DNA from: an uncultured Rhodospirillales bacterium | Lineage (GTDB): Bacteria; Pseudomonadota; Alphaproteobacteria; Acetobacterales; Acetobacteraceae | Reading direction: 5' to 3' | DNA: 64,000 nt | Assembly: GCA_903927465.1 (NCBI GenBank) | Contig: CAIYMY010000215.1 | Location: forward strand, 1-64,000 | Shown here: piece by piece, positions 1 through 7,911 of the stretch | Numbering within the stretch: position 1 is the stretch's first letter | Layout: each line of letters starts with the position of its first letter | Made by a program: the position numbers and the translations under genes | Notes under the pieces: generated by a model | What the model was told of the DNA's origin: nothing | What the model saw: the letters and a program-made list of their open reading frames with translations, nothing else | Databases searched by the model: none

Positions 1-9
1 CTGGACGCT

Positions 10-369
10 TTGGTCACGGGCTATGAACCACTGATCAATGCCATGGACTTGCCGGATCCAGATGACCGGCATGTGCTTGCGGCGGCGGTCGTCTGCAAGG
101 CGAGTTGTATCGTCACTTTCAATATTTCGGATTTTCCAGAGGAAAGTCTCGCACCCTACGGGCTGCATGCCGTGCATCCGGATGATTTTCTGCGAGATGT
201 TGAAAGTGTTGACCCGGCGGCTTTCGCCGACGCCGTTTGGCAAGATTTGGACCACTACCGGGCGCCTCCACTTGACCTTCCGGAATATGTTGTCGCGCTC
301 CGCAAGGCAGGAGTACCGCGTATTGCAGAACAAATCAGCAAACTCGCCCCGATCCTTGAACGCCGCTAG
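10..369 (+). CDS. PIN-domain (VapC-like) toxin, 5' end may lie outside window
   Basis: Translation has PIN-like C-terminal pattern (DPDDRHVLAAAVVCKASCIVTFNISDFP); ORF open near window edge. Confidence 0.65.
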   Translation: MVTGYEPLINAMDLPDPDDRHVLAAAVVCKASCIVTFNISDFPEESLAPYGLHAVHPDDFLRDVESVDPAAFADAVWQDLDHYRAPPLDLPEYVVALRKAGVPRIAEQISKLAPILERR

Positions 370-709
370 ACTGCGCGCCTTCACTGCAAGGCCCAGAAGC
401 TGAGGCATTCCTTTCGGTACTACCCTCGGCCATGCCGATGCGGATCGCCATCAGCATTTCAGACGCGGCCCAGCCACTGGCGCCAAGCTCGCGCGCGGCA
501 GCCAGCGCATGCGTAAAAGGCAGCGTGATGCCGGCCATGCTGGCCTCGGCGCAGGCAGTGCCGGCGGCCCAGCAGGCATGGGCTTCGATGCTGATGGGCG
601 CATTGGCGATGTAGGGGCAGGCATTGGCGCAATCGCGCTGAATGGCCGCGCAGCCGCGGCAGTATTCGGGCCCGCGGCCGAAATGCCAGACGGCGCGGGC
701 CCTCAGCCG
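335..709 (-). CDS. -1 frame extension of tail chaperone (gpGT-like T domain)
   Basis: Open -1 frame RLRARAVWHFGRGPEYCRGCAAIQ... entered from GGGAAAC at 715-709. Confidence 0.55.
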   Translation of the reverse strand, partial: RLRARAVWHFGRGPEYCRGCAAIQRDCANACPYIANAPISIEAHACWAAGTACAEASMAGITLPFTHALAAARELGASGWAASEMLMAIRIGMAEGSTERNASASGPCSEGAQSSGVQGSGRVC

Positions 710-1098
710 TTTCCCTCGGCGGCCACGGTGGCGACAGGGGCGGTTGCGCGGTCCCAGAAGGCGGCGGCGATGTCGTCCATATCCATAAGGCGTTCCACTG
801 CATCGGGGGAAAGCGGCAAGGGCTTGCCGGCGGTATCGCCGACACCCTCCCAAGCGGTGACGGCGTGGCGGGCAAGCGCCTTGACCAGGAACGCGAAGGC
901 CAGGCCGCGCGACATGTCGGGGTCTAGGTCTGGCTCTATGGCGCGCAGGGCGCCGAGGTTGCGCGCGGCGGCGGCCTGGGCGGCGGCCATGACGGCGGTG
1001 GTGACGGGCTTGATCTCCACGCGCACGCCGCGCGGGAGATTGAGCCAGTAGGGGGTGATGGGGAGGTCGAGGGTGAGCATGAAAATTGGCCCCTTCAT
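703..1098 (-). CDS. Phage tail assembly chaperone (lambda gpG-like)
   Basis: 131 aa ORF between tail tube gene and window edge; ends just after slippery heptamer G GGA AAC. Confidence 0.6.
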   Translation of the reverse strand: MKGPIFMLTLDLPITPYWLNLPRGVRVEIKPVTTAVMAAAQAAAARNLGALRAIEPDLDPDMSRGLAFAFLVKALARHAVTAWEGVGDTAGKPLPLSPDAVERLMDMDDIAAAFWDRATAPVATVAAEGNG

Positions 1099-1126
1099 GC
1101 GTTAAGTAGGTTATGTAGTTTAAGGA

Positions 1127-1372
1127 GTGCATCCAATGCCCGAGCCTATGCTCAAGGTTGGTGCTGCCGAGGCCCAGCGGAATTTCGGCCTCTATCAGGA
1201 CAAGGCGCTGATCCAGCCGGTTGCCATCACTCGCAATGGCCGTCCTCGTACGGTCATGATCTCGATCGAGGAATATGAGCGTCTCAAGCGCCGCGATCGC
1301 CAAGTGTTCCGGACTGAGGACGCCCCGCAGGATATCGTGGACGCCGTCCTGAATGCCGAGATCCCAGGGTGA
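1127..1372 (+). CDS. Phd/YefM-family antitoxin, no adjacent toxin seen
   Basis: VGAAEAQRNFGLYQDKALIQPVAITRNGRPRTVMISIEEYERLKRRD. Confidence 0.75.
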   Translation: MHPMPEPMLKVGAAEAQRNFGLYQDKALIQPVAITRNGRPRTVMISIEEYERLKRRDRQVFRTEDAPQDIVDAVLNAEIPG

Positions 1373-1423
1373 GCATAAAATTCTCCTGTCAGGAATAACG
1401 CCGCCCTTGAACGGCGCATCATT

Positions 1424-1735
1424 TTGATGCAAATATACGGCATGCCGAATGCCCCCCCTGCCGTCCGACCGGGTGTCACTGTCCGCCTCGAGCCCGAGGC
1501 ACATGCACGCCTTCAGCAAATCGCCAAGGCCGAACATCGCTCGGTCGCTGCGGTGCTGGAGCTGCTTGTCGAGCGTGAAATCCGGGCGCGCGACGAAGCC
1601 GAGCGTACGATCCGCCTGCATGTGGCGCCGGAACTCCAGGGTCAGCCTTTCAGCGAACCCGATCGTCGAGCGGGCGAGAGCGACAAGAGTTATGCTCGCC
1701 GCAAAAAGACCATCGACGCGTTGTTTGGCCGCTGA
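1424..1735 (+). CDS. RHH-type antitoxin-like protein
   Basis: GVTVRLEPEAHARLQQIAKAEHRSVAAVLELLVEREI RHH-like pattern; directly upstream of 1742 ORF. Confidence 0.5.
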   Translation: MMQIYGMPNAPPAVRPGVTVRLEPEAHARLQQIAKAEHRSVAAVLELLVEREIRARDEAERTIRLHVAPELQGQPFSEPDRRAGESDKSYARRKKTIDALFGR

Positions 1736-1741
1736 AGCGGC

Positions 1742-2179
1742 GTGGCAGATTGCCCGATCCCGTCCGGGTGCTTTGTCTGGACCATGTTCCCGTTTGGTCC
1801 GCCGGATCCGCCTGACCGGCCCGGGCCAGTGCGGCACATCGCCTATGTGCTGGCTACTGACAGTAAGCCAAAGGTGCCAATGCTACTGCTCGCCTACACA
1901 AGTTCTGGGCCATGGCGCGGTGCCACGGGCCGGCTACCGCTTGGCGTGATGGAGTTTGACGATGCCGCGGCCCGCGCGGTCGGCCAGAAGCCATTCCATA
2001 TTGATTTACGCTGCCTTGCGCAGGTGCCGCTGGCAAAGCGCTGGTTCCCTGATCTCAGCCAAACAGGCTTCGGCATTATCGGCACCGCAGGTGCGCGGCT
2101 CCGCGAGCGGATTGATGTGATGCTGAGCGATTTGGTAACCAGGAACCGTGACCTGATTGAAATGCGCGGGCCGAGGTAG
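1742..2179 (+). CDS. Possible PemK/MazF-like toxin
   Basis: GPVRHIAYVLAT...PKVPMLLLAYTSSG...GVMEFDDAAARAVGQKPFHIDLR; follows RHH ORF. Confidence 0.45.
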   Translation: MADCPIPSGCFVWTMFPFGPPDPPDRPGPVRHIAYVLATDSKPKVPMLLLAYTSSGPWRGATGRLPLGVMEFDDAAARAVGQKPFHIDLRCLAQVPLAKRWFPDLSQTGFGIIGTAGARLRERIDVMLSDLVTRNRDLIEMRGPR

Positions 2180-2182
2180 GCG

Positions 2183-2362
2183 ATGCGCGCAGCACTTAGC
2201 TTACTTAAACAACAGGAGGCGCGTCGCGCTGCCTTCACCGAGATGCTTGAGCGTGTCGCACGTGAGGCCGATGAAAAAGGTTGGCTTACCGCCGAAGAAG
2301 TGGATGCCGAAATTCGAGAGATCATCGCGCAAGCCAAATCCGCGAGGACAAAAGGAGCTTGA
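2183..2362 (+). CDS. Small ParD-C-terminus-like protein (59 aa; below ORF-track cutoff)
   Basis: My translation MRAALSLLKQQEARRAAFTEMLERVAREADEKGWLTAEEVDAEIREIIAQAKSARTKGA*; resembles antitoxin C-terminal tails, lacks RHH strand. Confidence 0.4.
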   Translation: MRAALSLLKQQEARRAAFTEMLERVAREADEKGWLTAEEVDAEIREIIAQAKSARTKGA

Positions 2363-2378
2363 AGGCGAAGGCGGCGCC

Positions 2379-3335
2379 TCACCCATACTCTGTCCCCGCC
2401 TGCTGATTCCTCAACACCACCGTCATCATCCGCTGCGCCGTCGCGTTGAACGCAGCGCGGAATTCAAAACTCGCCTCCACCCCCGCCGGTCCTTCGATCG
2501 GCGTCTTGGCCAGCGCGAGATATACCTCATGCAGCGTGATCGTCAGACTGCGATTAGCATCCATCGTGAAAGCCATGGCGAATTCCGCCGGCGTGCCGCC
2601 CTGCGCCTGCGCCAGCAGCACCGTATTCTCAAATCGCACCGTGATTTGGCCAGTACAGCGCGCAATGCCCGGATCCACCCCCTCCACCTTCCGGTCAGCG
2701 CGGATCGTGCGCACCGTCTCCATCCCATTTGAAAAACTGAGCCGCGCGCCGGTTACCTGCGCCAGCGCCGCACCAGCGCGCGTGATGGAACCCTGCGCCT
2801 TGTTGAAGGCCGTAAACGCCGCACCGCTTGGCGTGCCACCAGAACTCGCCGCACCGCGTAGCGATCCCTGGCCCAGCAGCCCAATCGTCGCGCTGGCAGC
2901 ACCGGTGGGTGTGAAATCCATCTCCAGCGTATCAGCGCGTACGCCTGTGCAAACATCGAAATTCGGCACATCGGGATAGCCGATTTCGATACTGTTGGAA
3001 GGCAGCGCAGCAAGGCCCGAGCCAAAGCTATGGATGAAATTCGGGCTGGTGCCACTCGTGGTCGGTGGGCCGAATAGCAGCCGCAGCCAATGCCCGAAAT
3101 TGATCAGGTCAATCGGCACCACCGCCTGGCCCGCCACCGTCACCGTATCCAATAGCGGCGCGCCAGTGTCGCGATTACCGCCAATGCCAATCACATCCGC
3201 ATCCAGCAGCGGCTGCTCCGCGCCCAGATTGCAGGACAGAAAGGGCATGCGCCGCCAATTGCCGCTTGGCGCGGTGCCATAGCTGGCCTCGGGAATCATG
3301 AGCAGGCGCGCATTCGCACCAATGGCACGGGGCAT
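2379..3335 (-). CDS. Phage tail tube protein
   Basis: 318 aa; NARLLMIPEASYGTAPSGNWRRMPFLSCNLGAEQPL..., tail tube-like. Confidence 0.75.
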   Translation of the reverse strand: MPRAIGANARLLMIPEASYGTAPSGNWRRMPFLSCNLGAEQPLLDADVIGIGGNRDTGAPLLDTVTVAGQAVVPIDLINFGHWLRLLFGPPTTSGTSPNFIHSFGSGLAALPSNSIEIGYPDVPNFDVCTGVRADTLEMDFTPTGAASATIGLLGQGSLRGAASSGGTPSGAAFTAFNKAQGSITRAGAALAQVTGARLSFSNGMETVRTIRADRKVEGVDPGIARCTGQITVRFENTVLLAQAQGGTPAEFAMAFTMDANRSLTITLHEVYLALAKTPIEGPAGVEASFEFRAAFNATAQRMMTVVLRNQQAGTEYG

Positions 3336-3356
3336 GGGATTTCTCCTGGTGGGCGA

Positions 3357-3785
3357 TCAGGCCAGCGGTGAGCCGGTGGCGGTAAAGAACAATGCGACAG
3401 GCAGGCTCGCGGCACGCGCGCTGGCTGCGCCTTCGAATTCAACATCCTCGATATCCGCGCTGCCGGGCTGCGCCCATTCCACTGCGCCGTCCAGCATGGG
3501 ATCGGCGGTGATGGCGGCTGCGATGGCAACCAGCAGCGCATCCAGCAGCGTATTATCCGTCGCCAGCACCTCAATCTCGGCGCGGTGTTCAATCGCATAG
3601 GCCAAGGGCGAGAGGATTGGCGTTTCCGCCACACTCTCCCCATCGCGCAGCACCACAAGCCCGCCCGCGGGCAGGCGCTGCGGCACGGTCTCATTGCGGC
3701 GGATGACGGGCGCTGGGTTGCGCGCGGCCAAGCTGGCGTTCAGGCGCGCGAACAGGGCGGTCAGGGCGGCTTCACGCAGGCTCAT
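3357..3785 (-). CDS. Phage tail/minor structural protein
   Basis: 142 aa from ATG at 3785 (MSLREAALTALFARLNASLAAR...); position between DUF6441-like and tail tube. Confidence 0.55.
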   Translation of the reverse strand: MSLREAALTALFARLNASLAARNPAPVIRRNETVPQRLPAGGLVVLRDGESVAETPILSPLAYAIEHRAEIEVLATDNTLLDALLVAIAAAITADPMLDGAVEWAQPGSADIEDVEFEGAASARAASLPVALFFTATGSPLA

Positions 3786-4510
3786 CGCGGCCTCCCTGCC
3801 TCGGCGGCCCAGGCCGCCACAAAACGCCCGGGCAGACGGCGCAGGCCACGCTCTGCCGCGCCCTTTACGTCCAGGCGTTTTGTGAGCTTCACCTGCGGCA
3901 GCAGCAGGAACATCGGCACCATGCCGCGCGCGAGTAGCCCGCGCGCCCAGGCCTCTCGGCCACGGCGATGGGCGGTGCCGACTTCTGTGACACCCCCGGC
4001 AATCAACCGCAGCCGCTGCCGCCGCCGCCCGACCTGTTCCCCGGCGCGGAGTGGCAGGCACCAGACAAAGCCGCGCCCGGATTTGAAGGGTCGCAGAAAC
4101 GCCTGGCCCGAGGCCACCATCTGCGCTGGCGTCACGCGCATGCCTTTCTCGCCCCGCCCGCGCCGTCCGCGTGCGGCGTTAAAGCCGGTGGGGATAGCGA
4201 GGAATTTACGACCGCCCTTGGCGCGGATCAGTGAGCCGCGCTCAAAAGCATCAATCACCTTGGGGACTTTGGTGAATACCAACCCGGCAGGCCGGAGAGA
4301 CTGGCCCGTCCGAGGAAACACCATGGACCGCCAAGCATTGGCGATGCCGCGCGCATTGCCGGCAAAGGCGGTGGTGACTTGTTGGCGGAGTTCGGCTTTG
4401 ACCTCAGCGGTCTCGGTGCGGATCGCGGTCATGGCAGCGCGTTCGCCCGCGCGTAGTTCTTCGGCCAACATCTTACGAAGATCGCCGACAAGCTGCGCGC
4501 CAAGCCTCAT
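3782..4510 (-). CDS. Phage protein, DUF6441-like
   Basis: 242 aa; syntenic with head-tail connector region; ATGA overlap with next gene. Confidence 0.6.
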   Translation of the reverse strand: MRLGAQLVGDLRKMLAEELRAGERAAMTAIRTETAEVKAELRQQVTTAFAGNARGIANAWRSMVFPRTGQSLRPAGLVFTKVPKVIDAFERGSLIRAKGGRKFLAIPTGFNAARGRRGRGEKGMRVTPAQMVASGQAFLRPFKSGRGFVWCLPLRAGEQVGRRRQRLRLIAGGVTEVGTAHRRGREAWARGLLARGMVPMFLLLPQVKLTKRLDVKGAAERGLRRLPGRFVAAWAAEAGRPR

Positions 4511-4519
4511 GCTGTTTGC

Positions 4520-4828
4520 CTATCGCTGACAAAAGACGCGCCAGGCGGTGCCGGTGGCGTCGCGTTCGGCATGGCGGACGGTGAGCAGATCGCCGCCGAT
4601 CGAAAAACTATCGCCCGCCGCGATATCAGGCAGGGTGGCGATGGCGAGTGAGAGAATATCGCTGGCGGAGATCACCTCTGTACCAAAAGCATCCGCCATG
4701 CGGTCGGGCGAGGAACGCAGCACGCGCAGGCTGATCGGCGCGCCCGTGCCGCCCTGGCGATACTGCGCATCGCAGCCAAGATGTGGATCGGCGATCAGGC
4801 TTGCCATTGCCCCATCAAAGGCGCTCAT
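4520..4828 (-). CDS. Phage head-tail joining-like protein
   Basis: 102 aa MSAFDGAMASLIADPHLGCDAQYRQGG...; synteny. Confidence 0.5.
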   Translation of the reverse strand: MSAFDGAMASLIADPHLGCDAQYRQGGTGAPISLRVLRSSPDRMADAFGTEVISASDILSLAIATLPDIAAGDSFSIGGDLLTVRHAERDATGTAWRVFCQR

Positions 4829-5214
4829 CGTTTCAGCACCTCGACAATGCGTGGCAGCGTCTTTTCGGCGGAACGGCCAATGACGTAACCGCCGAGGCCG
4901 ATCTCCACGATGTTCCAAAGCTTAAGCGCCTCCGCCTCACTGATCCCAGGCGCGGACCAGCCAAGCCAGCGTGCGACGATCAACAAGCCGAAGGTCAGCA
5001 TCAGGATTGGTCGCCAGCAGGCGGCGAGCCAATGTTCCGATTGCGCCTCCGCCTTGATGATATCGGCGGCGGCTTTTTCCAATTCGCCCGCGCGCGCGAG
5101 CAGGGCGGCGTTCAATTCCGCCTCGGCCCGCTGCCGCGCCTCGGCATCGGGGAATAGGCGTTTCAGTGCATCGCCCAGGATCGGCACCAGCGCGGGTAGC
5201 AATGCGCCGATCAT
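4825..5214 (-). CDS. Holin (GTA/3TM holin-like)
   Basis: MIGALLPALVPILGDALKRLFPDAEARQRAEAELNAAL...RPILMLTFGLLIVARW; next to endolysin. Confidence 0.7.
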   Translation of the reverse strand: MIGALLPALVPILGDALKRLFPDAEARQRAEAELNAALLARAGELEKAAADIIKAEAQSEHWLAACWRPILMLTFGLLIVARWLGWSAPGISEAEALKLWNIVEIGLGGYVIGRSAEKTLPRIVEVLKR

Positions 5215-5615
5215 GGGTATTTCCCTCGGGGCAATTCGAAATGCGGCCCATCGGGAAAGCCTGGCCAATCACCGCCCCAGGTGATTGCCACGCCAAGCTT
5301 TTGCGCGGCACCCTTCATGGCGCTGGCGAGTTGCGCATATAGCGGCCAATCCCAACGGATTTCGCCATTCTCCGGCACGGCGTCCCCGTCATCGAGCCAA
5401 TAGCCGAGATCGACGGCATGGCCCGTCAAATGCCGGCTGTTCATGGTGCGCGAGGCACCGAGTGCCACAAGCTTGGCTTGCCTTTCGCGGGACCGCAGCC
5501 CTTCCAGCACAATGAAGGGTGCGGCCTTGCGCGCCTCGATCACCACGCGCACCAGATGGGGATGCACGCCTTGCATGCGCTCGTGATCGCGCGTCAGCAG
5601 ACTGGCCATGCTCAC
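5211..5615 (-). CDS. M15-family peptidase endolysin
   Basis: LEGLRSRERQAKLVALGASRTMNSRHLTGHAVDLGYWLDD...GGDWPGFPDGPHFELPR. Confidence 0.85.
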   Translation of the reverse strand: MSMASLLTRDHERMQGVHPHLVRVVIEARKAAPFIVLEGLRSRERQAKLVALGASRTMNSRHLTGHAVDLGYWLDDGDAVPENGEIRWDWPLYAQLASAMKGAAQKLGVAITWGGDWPGFPDGPHFELPRGKYP

Positions 5616-5959
5616 GCCCCCGCCGCGGGAACGCGGTTGAGCCAGACACGCACGGTGGTATCGGCAGCCAGGGCGGCCTGGGTGGAGATGCCCACCTGGA
5701 AATTACCAGCGGCGGTCGCGGTAATGCGCCGGTTGGTATTGTCCCAAAAGACGCGCACCCCAGCGGCGATGGCAAGCGCCGGTTCCTTGGTGAGATCAAA
5801 TACGCCCGCGGTTGCGGCCTCGATCATGGCGTTCTGCACACCATCCACGGCAGCGACGCCGAACAGCGCGCCGACAAGCACGCCCTGACCGGCGGAAACT
5901 CCGGTCGCATAGGGCACGGCAATCGCCAAGCTATTGCCCGGCTGGATGAAGTTACGCAT
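5612..5959 (-). CDS. DUF2190-family phage capsid-associated protein
   Basis: MRNFIQPGNSLAIAVPYATGVSAGQGVLVGALFGVAAVD. Confidence 0.75.
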   Translation of the reverse strand: MRNFIQPGNSLAIAVPYATGVSAGQGVLVGALFGVAAVDGVQNAMIEAATAGVFDLTKEPALAIAAGVRVFWDNTNRRITATAAGNFQVGISTQAALAADTTVRVWLNRVPAAGA

Positions 5960-6042
5960 GGGAATTCTCCTTCTGGTGAGGGATGAGGTGGTTGAAATCG
6001 CCATCGGGATAGGTACATGTAACCCCCTATCAGGAGGTCCCG

Positions 6043-6285
6043 ATGGCTCGTTCCGCCGTTCGTTCACCTGTTGCCGCGCATCGCGCGCAATTGCGTGCGC
6101 GTGGCCTGCGCCCGATTCAGATTTGGGTGCCGGATACGCGCGCGCCTGGCTTTGCGGAGGAGGCGCGGCGCCAATCGTTGCTCATCGCCGCCGAGAGGAA
6201 TTTCGACGACATGATGGATTTCATTGAGCGTGAAGGGCCTGGCCCCGACTATCTCTCTGGCTGCGATACTAATGCGCTACGATGA
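6043..6285 (+). CDS. MazE-like antitoxin (DUF3018)
   Basis: [39 protein letters not shown]; no downstream toxin, overlaps alginate lyase start. Confidence 0.75.
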   Translation: MARSAVRSPVAAHRAQLRARGLRPIQIWVPDTRAPGFAEEARRQSLLIAAERNFDDMMDFIEREGPGPDYLSGCDTNALR

Positions 6286-7411
6286 CATCACGAAGGCTAC
6301 GGATTGGTCGGTCGGTGATAACGCCCATAAGCGCCGAACCTTATTGTTTGGCCTGAGTGCTGCGACACTTTTCGGCTGCGCTTCGACACGCTTGTCCGGA
6401 CCAATCGCCCCGCTGGTAAATCCCTACGACGCGGCAGCACTACGTGCACGTAAAGGCGGAAAGGCTAGTAGCAATACTGCATGTGCGCCGTCACCGGCGC
6501 CCATACGTGATTTGATCGTTCCACAATTCTATACAGATCCGCCGGTATTTAGCCGCGTGGACCCTGATCGCTTGGCCGCGCGTGACGCAGCCGTTCGGCC
6601 GCTTCAGCTGCTGGTACGGACGGTCACCGAGAATGCGGACAGGTGGGCGTCATCTCAGCCGGTTGAAGATCGTTTTGCGCGATGCGCAATCGCCTCACTC
6701 GATGCGGCCGCACAGGCTCACTCCTTTCTTGGTCGCGTGGATAATCAGGGTGGGTATGAACGTAAATGGACATGGTGCGGATTGGCGCTTGCGCATCTCA
6801 AGCTTTTGCAGGCGCCGGAATACGACACTGATGCACAATTGCGCGTTCGGGCTTGGTTCACGCGCGGCTTCGATGCGATGCGTGGAACCTATGATCGGCC
6901 ACCAAGAGGCTCACCTTCAACCCAACTCAATAACCACATGACCTGGGCCGGGTTGACGGCCATGGCGTTGGGCCTCGCAACCGAAAATTATGATGCGTGG
7001 TCCTGGGGTCTTCTTCGCTTGGAACGGACACTCGCGCAGGTCGATGCGGACGGATTTCTTCCCCAGGAATTATTGCGTGGGTCGAAAGCGTGGAACTATC
7101 ATATTTTTACCATGGGACCGCTGGCCTTGGGGGCAGTACTGGCGCGCGCTAATGGTACCGACATTGCTGATGCGCGGTTTGACCGTTTGGCGCGGCGCAG
7201 CTTTGAAGGTTATGCCAATACCACTGCTTTTGAACGGCGGACTGGCCGAACTCAGGAATCTTTCTCGGAACGGCCGAGTGTTGGATGGCTGGAACTTTAT
7301 GCTGGCGAATTTGGCGTTACCGAAGCCTTGATCCCATTGCGCAATCGAAGGCCACAGCGCCAACCCTGGCTCGGCGGAGATCTCACGCTATGGCATGCGC
7401 GCGATGTGTGA
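6272..7411 (+). CDS. PL5-family alginate lyase, signal peptide/lipobox-like N-terminus
   Basis: AlgL-like blocks: [89 protein letters not shown]. Confidence 0.8.
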   Translation: MRYDDITKATDWSVGDNAHKRRTLLFGLSAATLFGCASTRLSGPIAPLVNPYDAAALRARKGGKASSNTACAPSPAPIRDLIVPQFYTDPPVFSRVDPDRLAARDAAVRPLQLLVRTVTENADRWASSQPVEDRFARCAIASLDAAAQAHSFLGRVDNQGGYERKWTWCGLALAHLKLLQAPEYDTDAQLRVRAWFTRGFDAMRGTYDRPPRGSPSTQLNNHMTWAGLTAMALGLATENYDAWSWGLLRLERTLAQVDADGFLPQELLRGSKAWNYHIFTMGPLALGAVLARANGTDIADARFDRLARRSFEGYANTTAFERRTGRTQESFSERPSVGWLELYAGEFGVTEALIPLRNRRPQRQPWLGGDLTLWHARDV

Positions 7412-7477
7412 AGGAACGGCAAAGCGACTTGCGATAGTCAGTTGCAGAAAGTAGTCCAATTCACTAGATTTTTCTCC

Positions 7478-7720
7478 ATGGACAAACTTATTCCAGCCGC
7501 CGAAGCAAATCACGTCTTTTCCCGGCTCCTGCGCGAAGTTCGCGAGGAAGACCGGCGGTTCGTGGTGTCTTCCCATGGCAAGCAGGTTGCCCAGGTCGGG
7601 CCTTGCAGCGCTGCCGAAGCAGGCCGCAAGGGTGCGCGCGAGGCTTTGTTGGCACGCCTTACGGCGCAACCCGTTCAGGATATCGGCCGCTGGCGCCGCG
7701 ACGAATTATACGAGCGCTGA
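7478..7720 (+). CDS. Phd/VapB-type antitoxin
   Basis: MDKLIPAAEANHVFSRLLREVREEDRRFVVSSHGKQVAQVGP. Confidence 0.75.
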   Translation: MDKLIPAAEANHVFSRLLREVREEDRRFVVSSHGKQVAQVGPCSAAEAGRKGAREALLARLTAQPVQDIGRWRRDELYER

Positions 7721-7721
7721 A

Positions 7722-7896
7722 ATGCGCGTCGCACGCGACGCCAATAGCCACCCATCGCCTCAGCTTTTGGGATTCCGTGATGCTTGCCGCCGCAGCGCAG
7801 GCTGGATGCCGCTTCCTGCTTTCCGAAGACATGCAGGATGGCTTTACCTGGCGAGGGGTGACGGTGCGAAACCCCTTCAGCGACGCGCCAGATTAA
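7722..7896 (+). pseudogene. Internally deleted vapC (PIN) remnant
   Basis: ATG CGC GTC GCA CGC GAC GCC AAT gives PIN-like start MRVARDAN; PIN C-terminus (SFWDSVMLAAAAQAGCRFLLSEDMQDGF) follows in another frame. Confidence 0.6.
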
Positions 7897-7911
7897 GCCT
7901 GCCGCGATCCA

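Noticed and set aside
335-1837. 500-aa minus ORF
   Set aside because: Runs antisense through several better-supported genes; only its last 124 codons make sense, as the -1 frameshift extension
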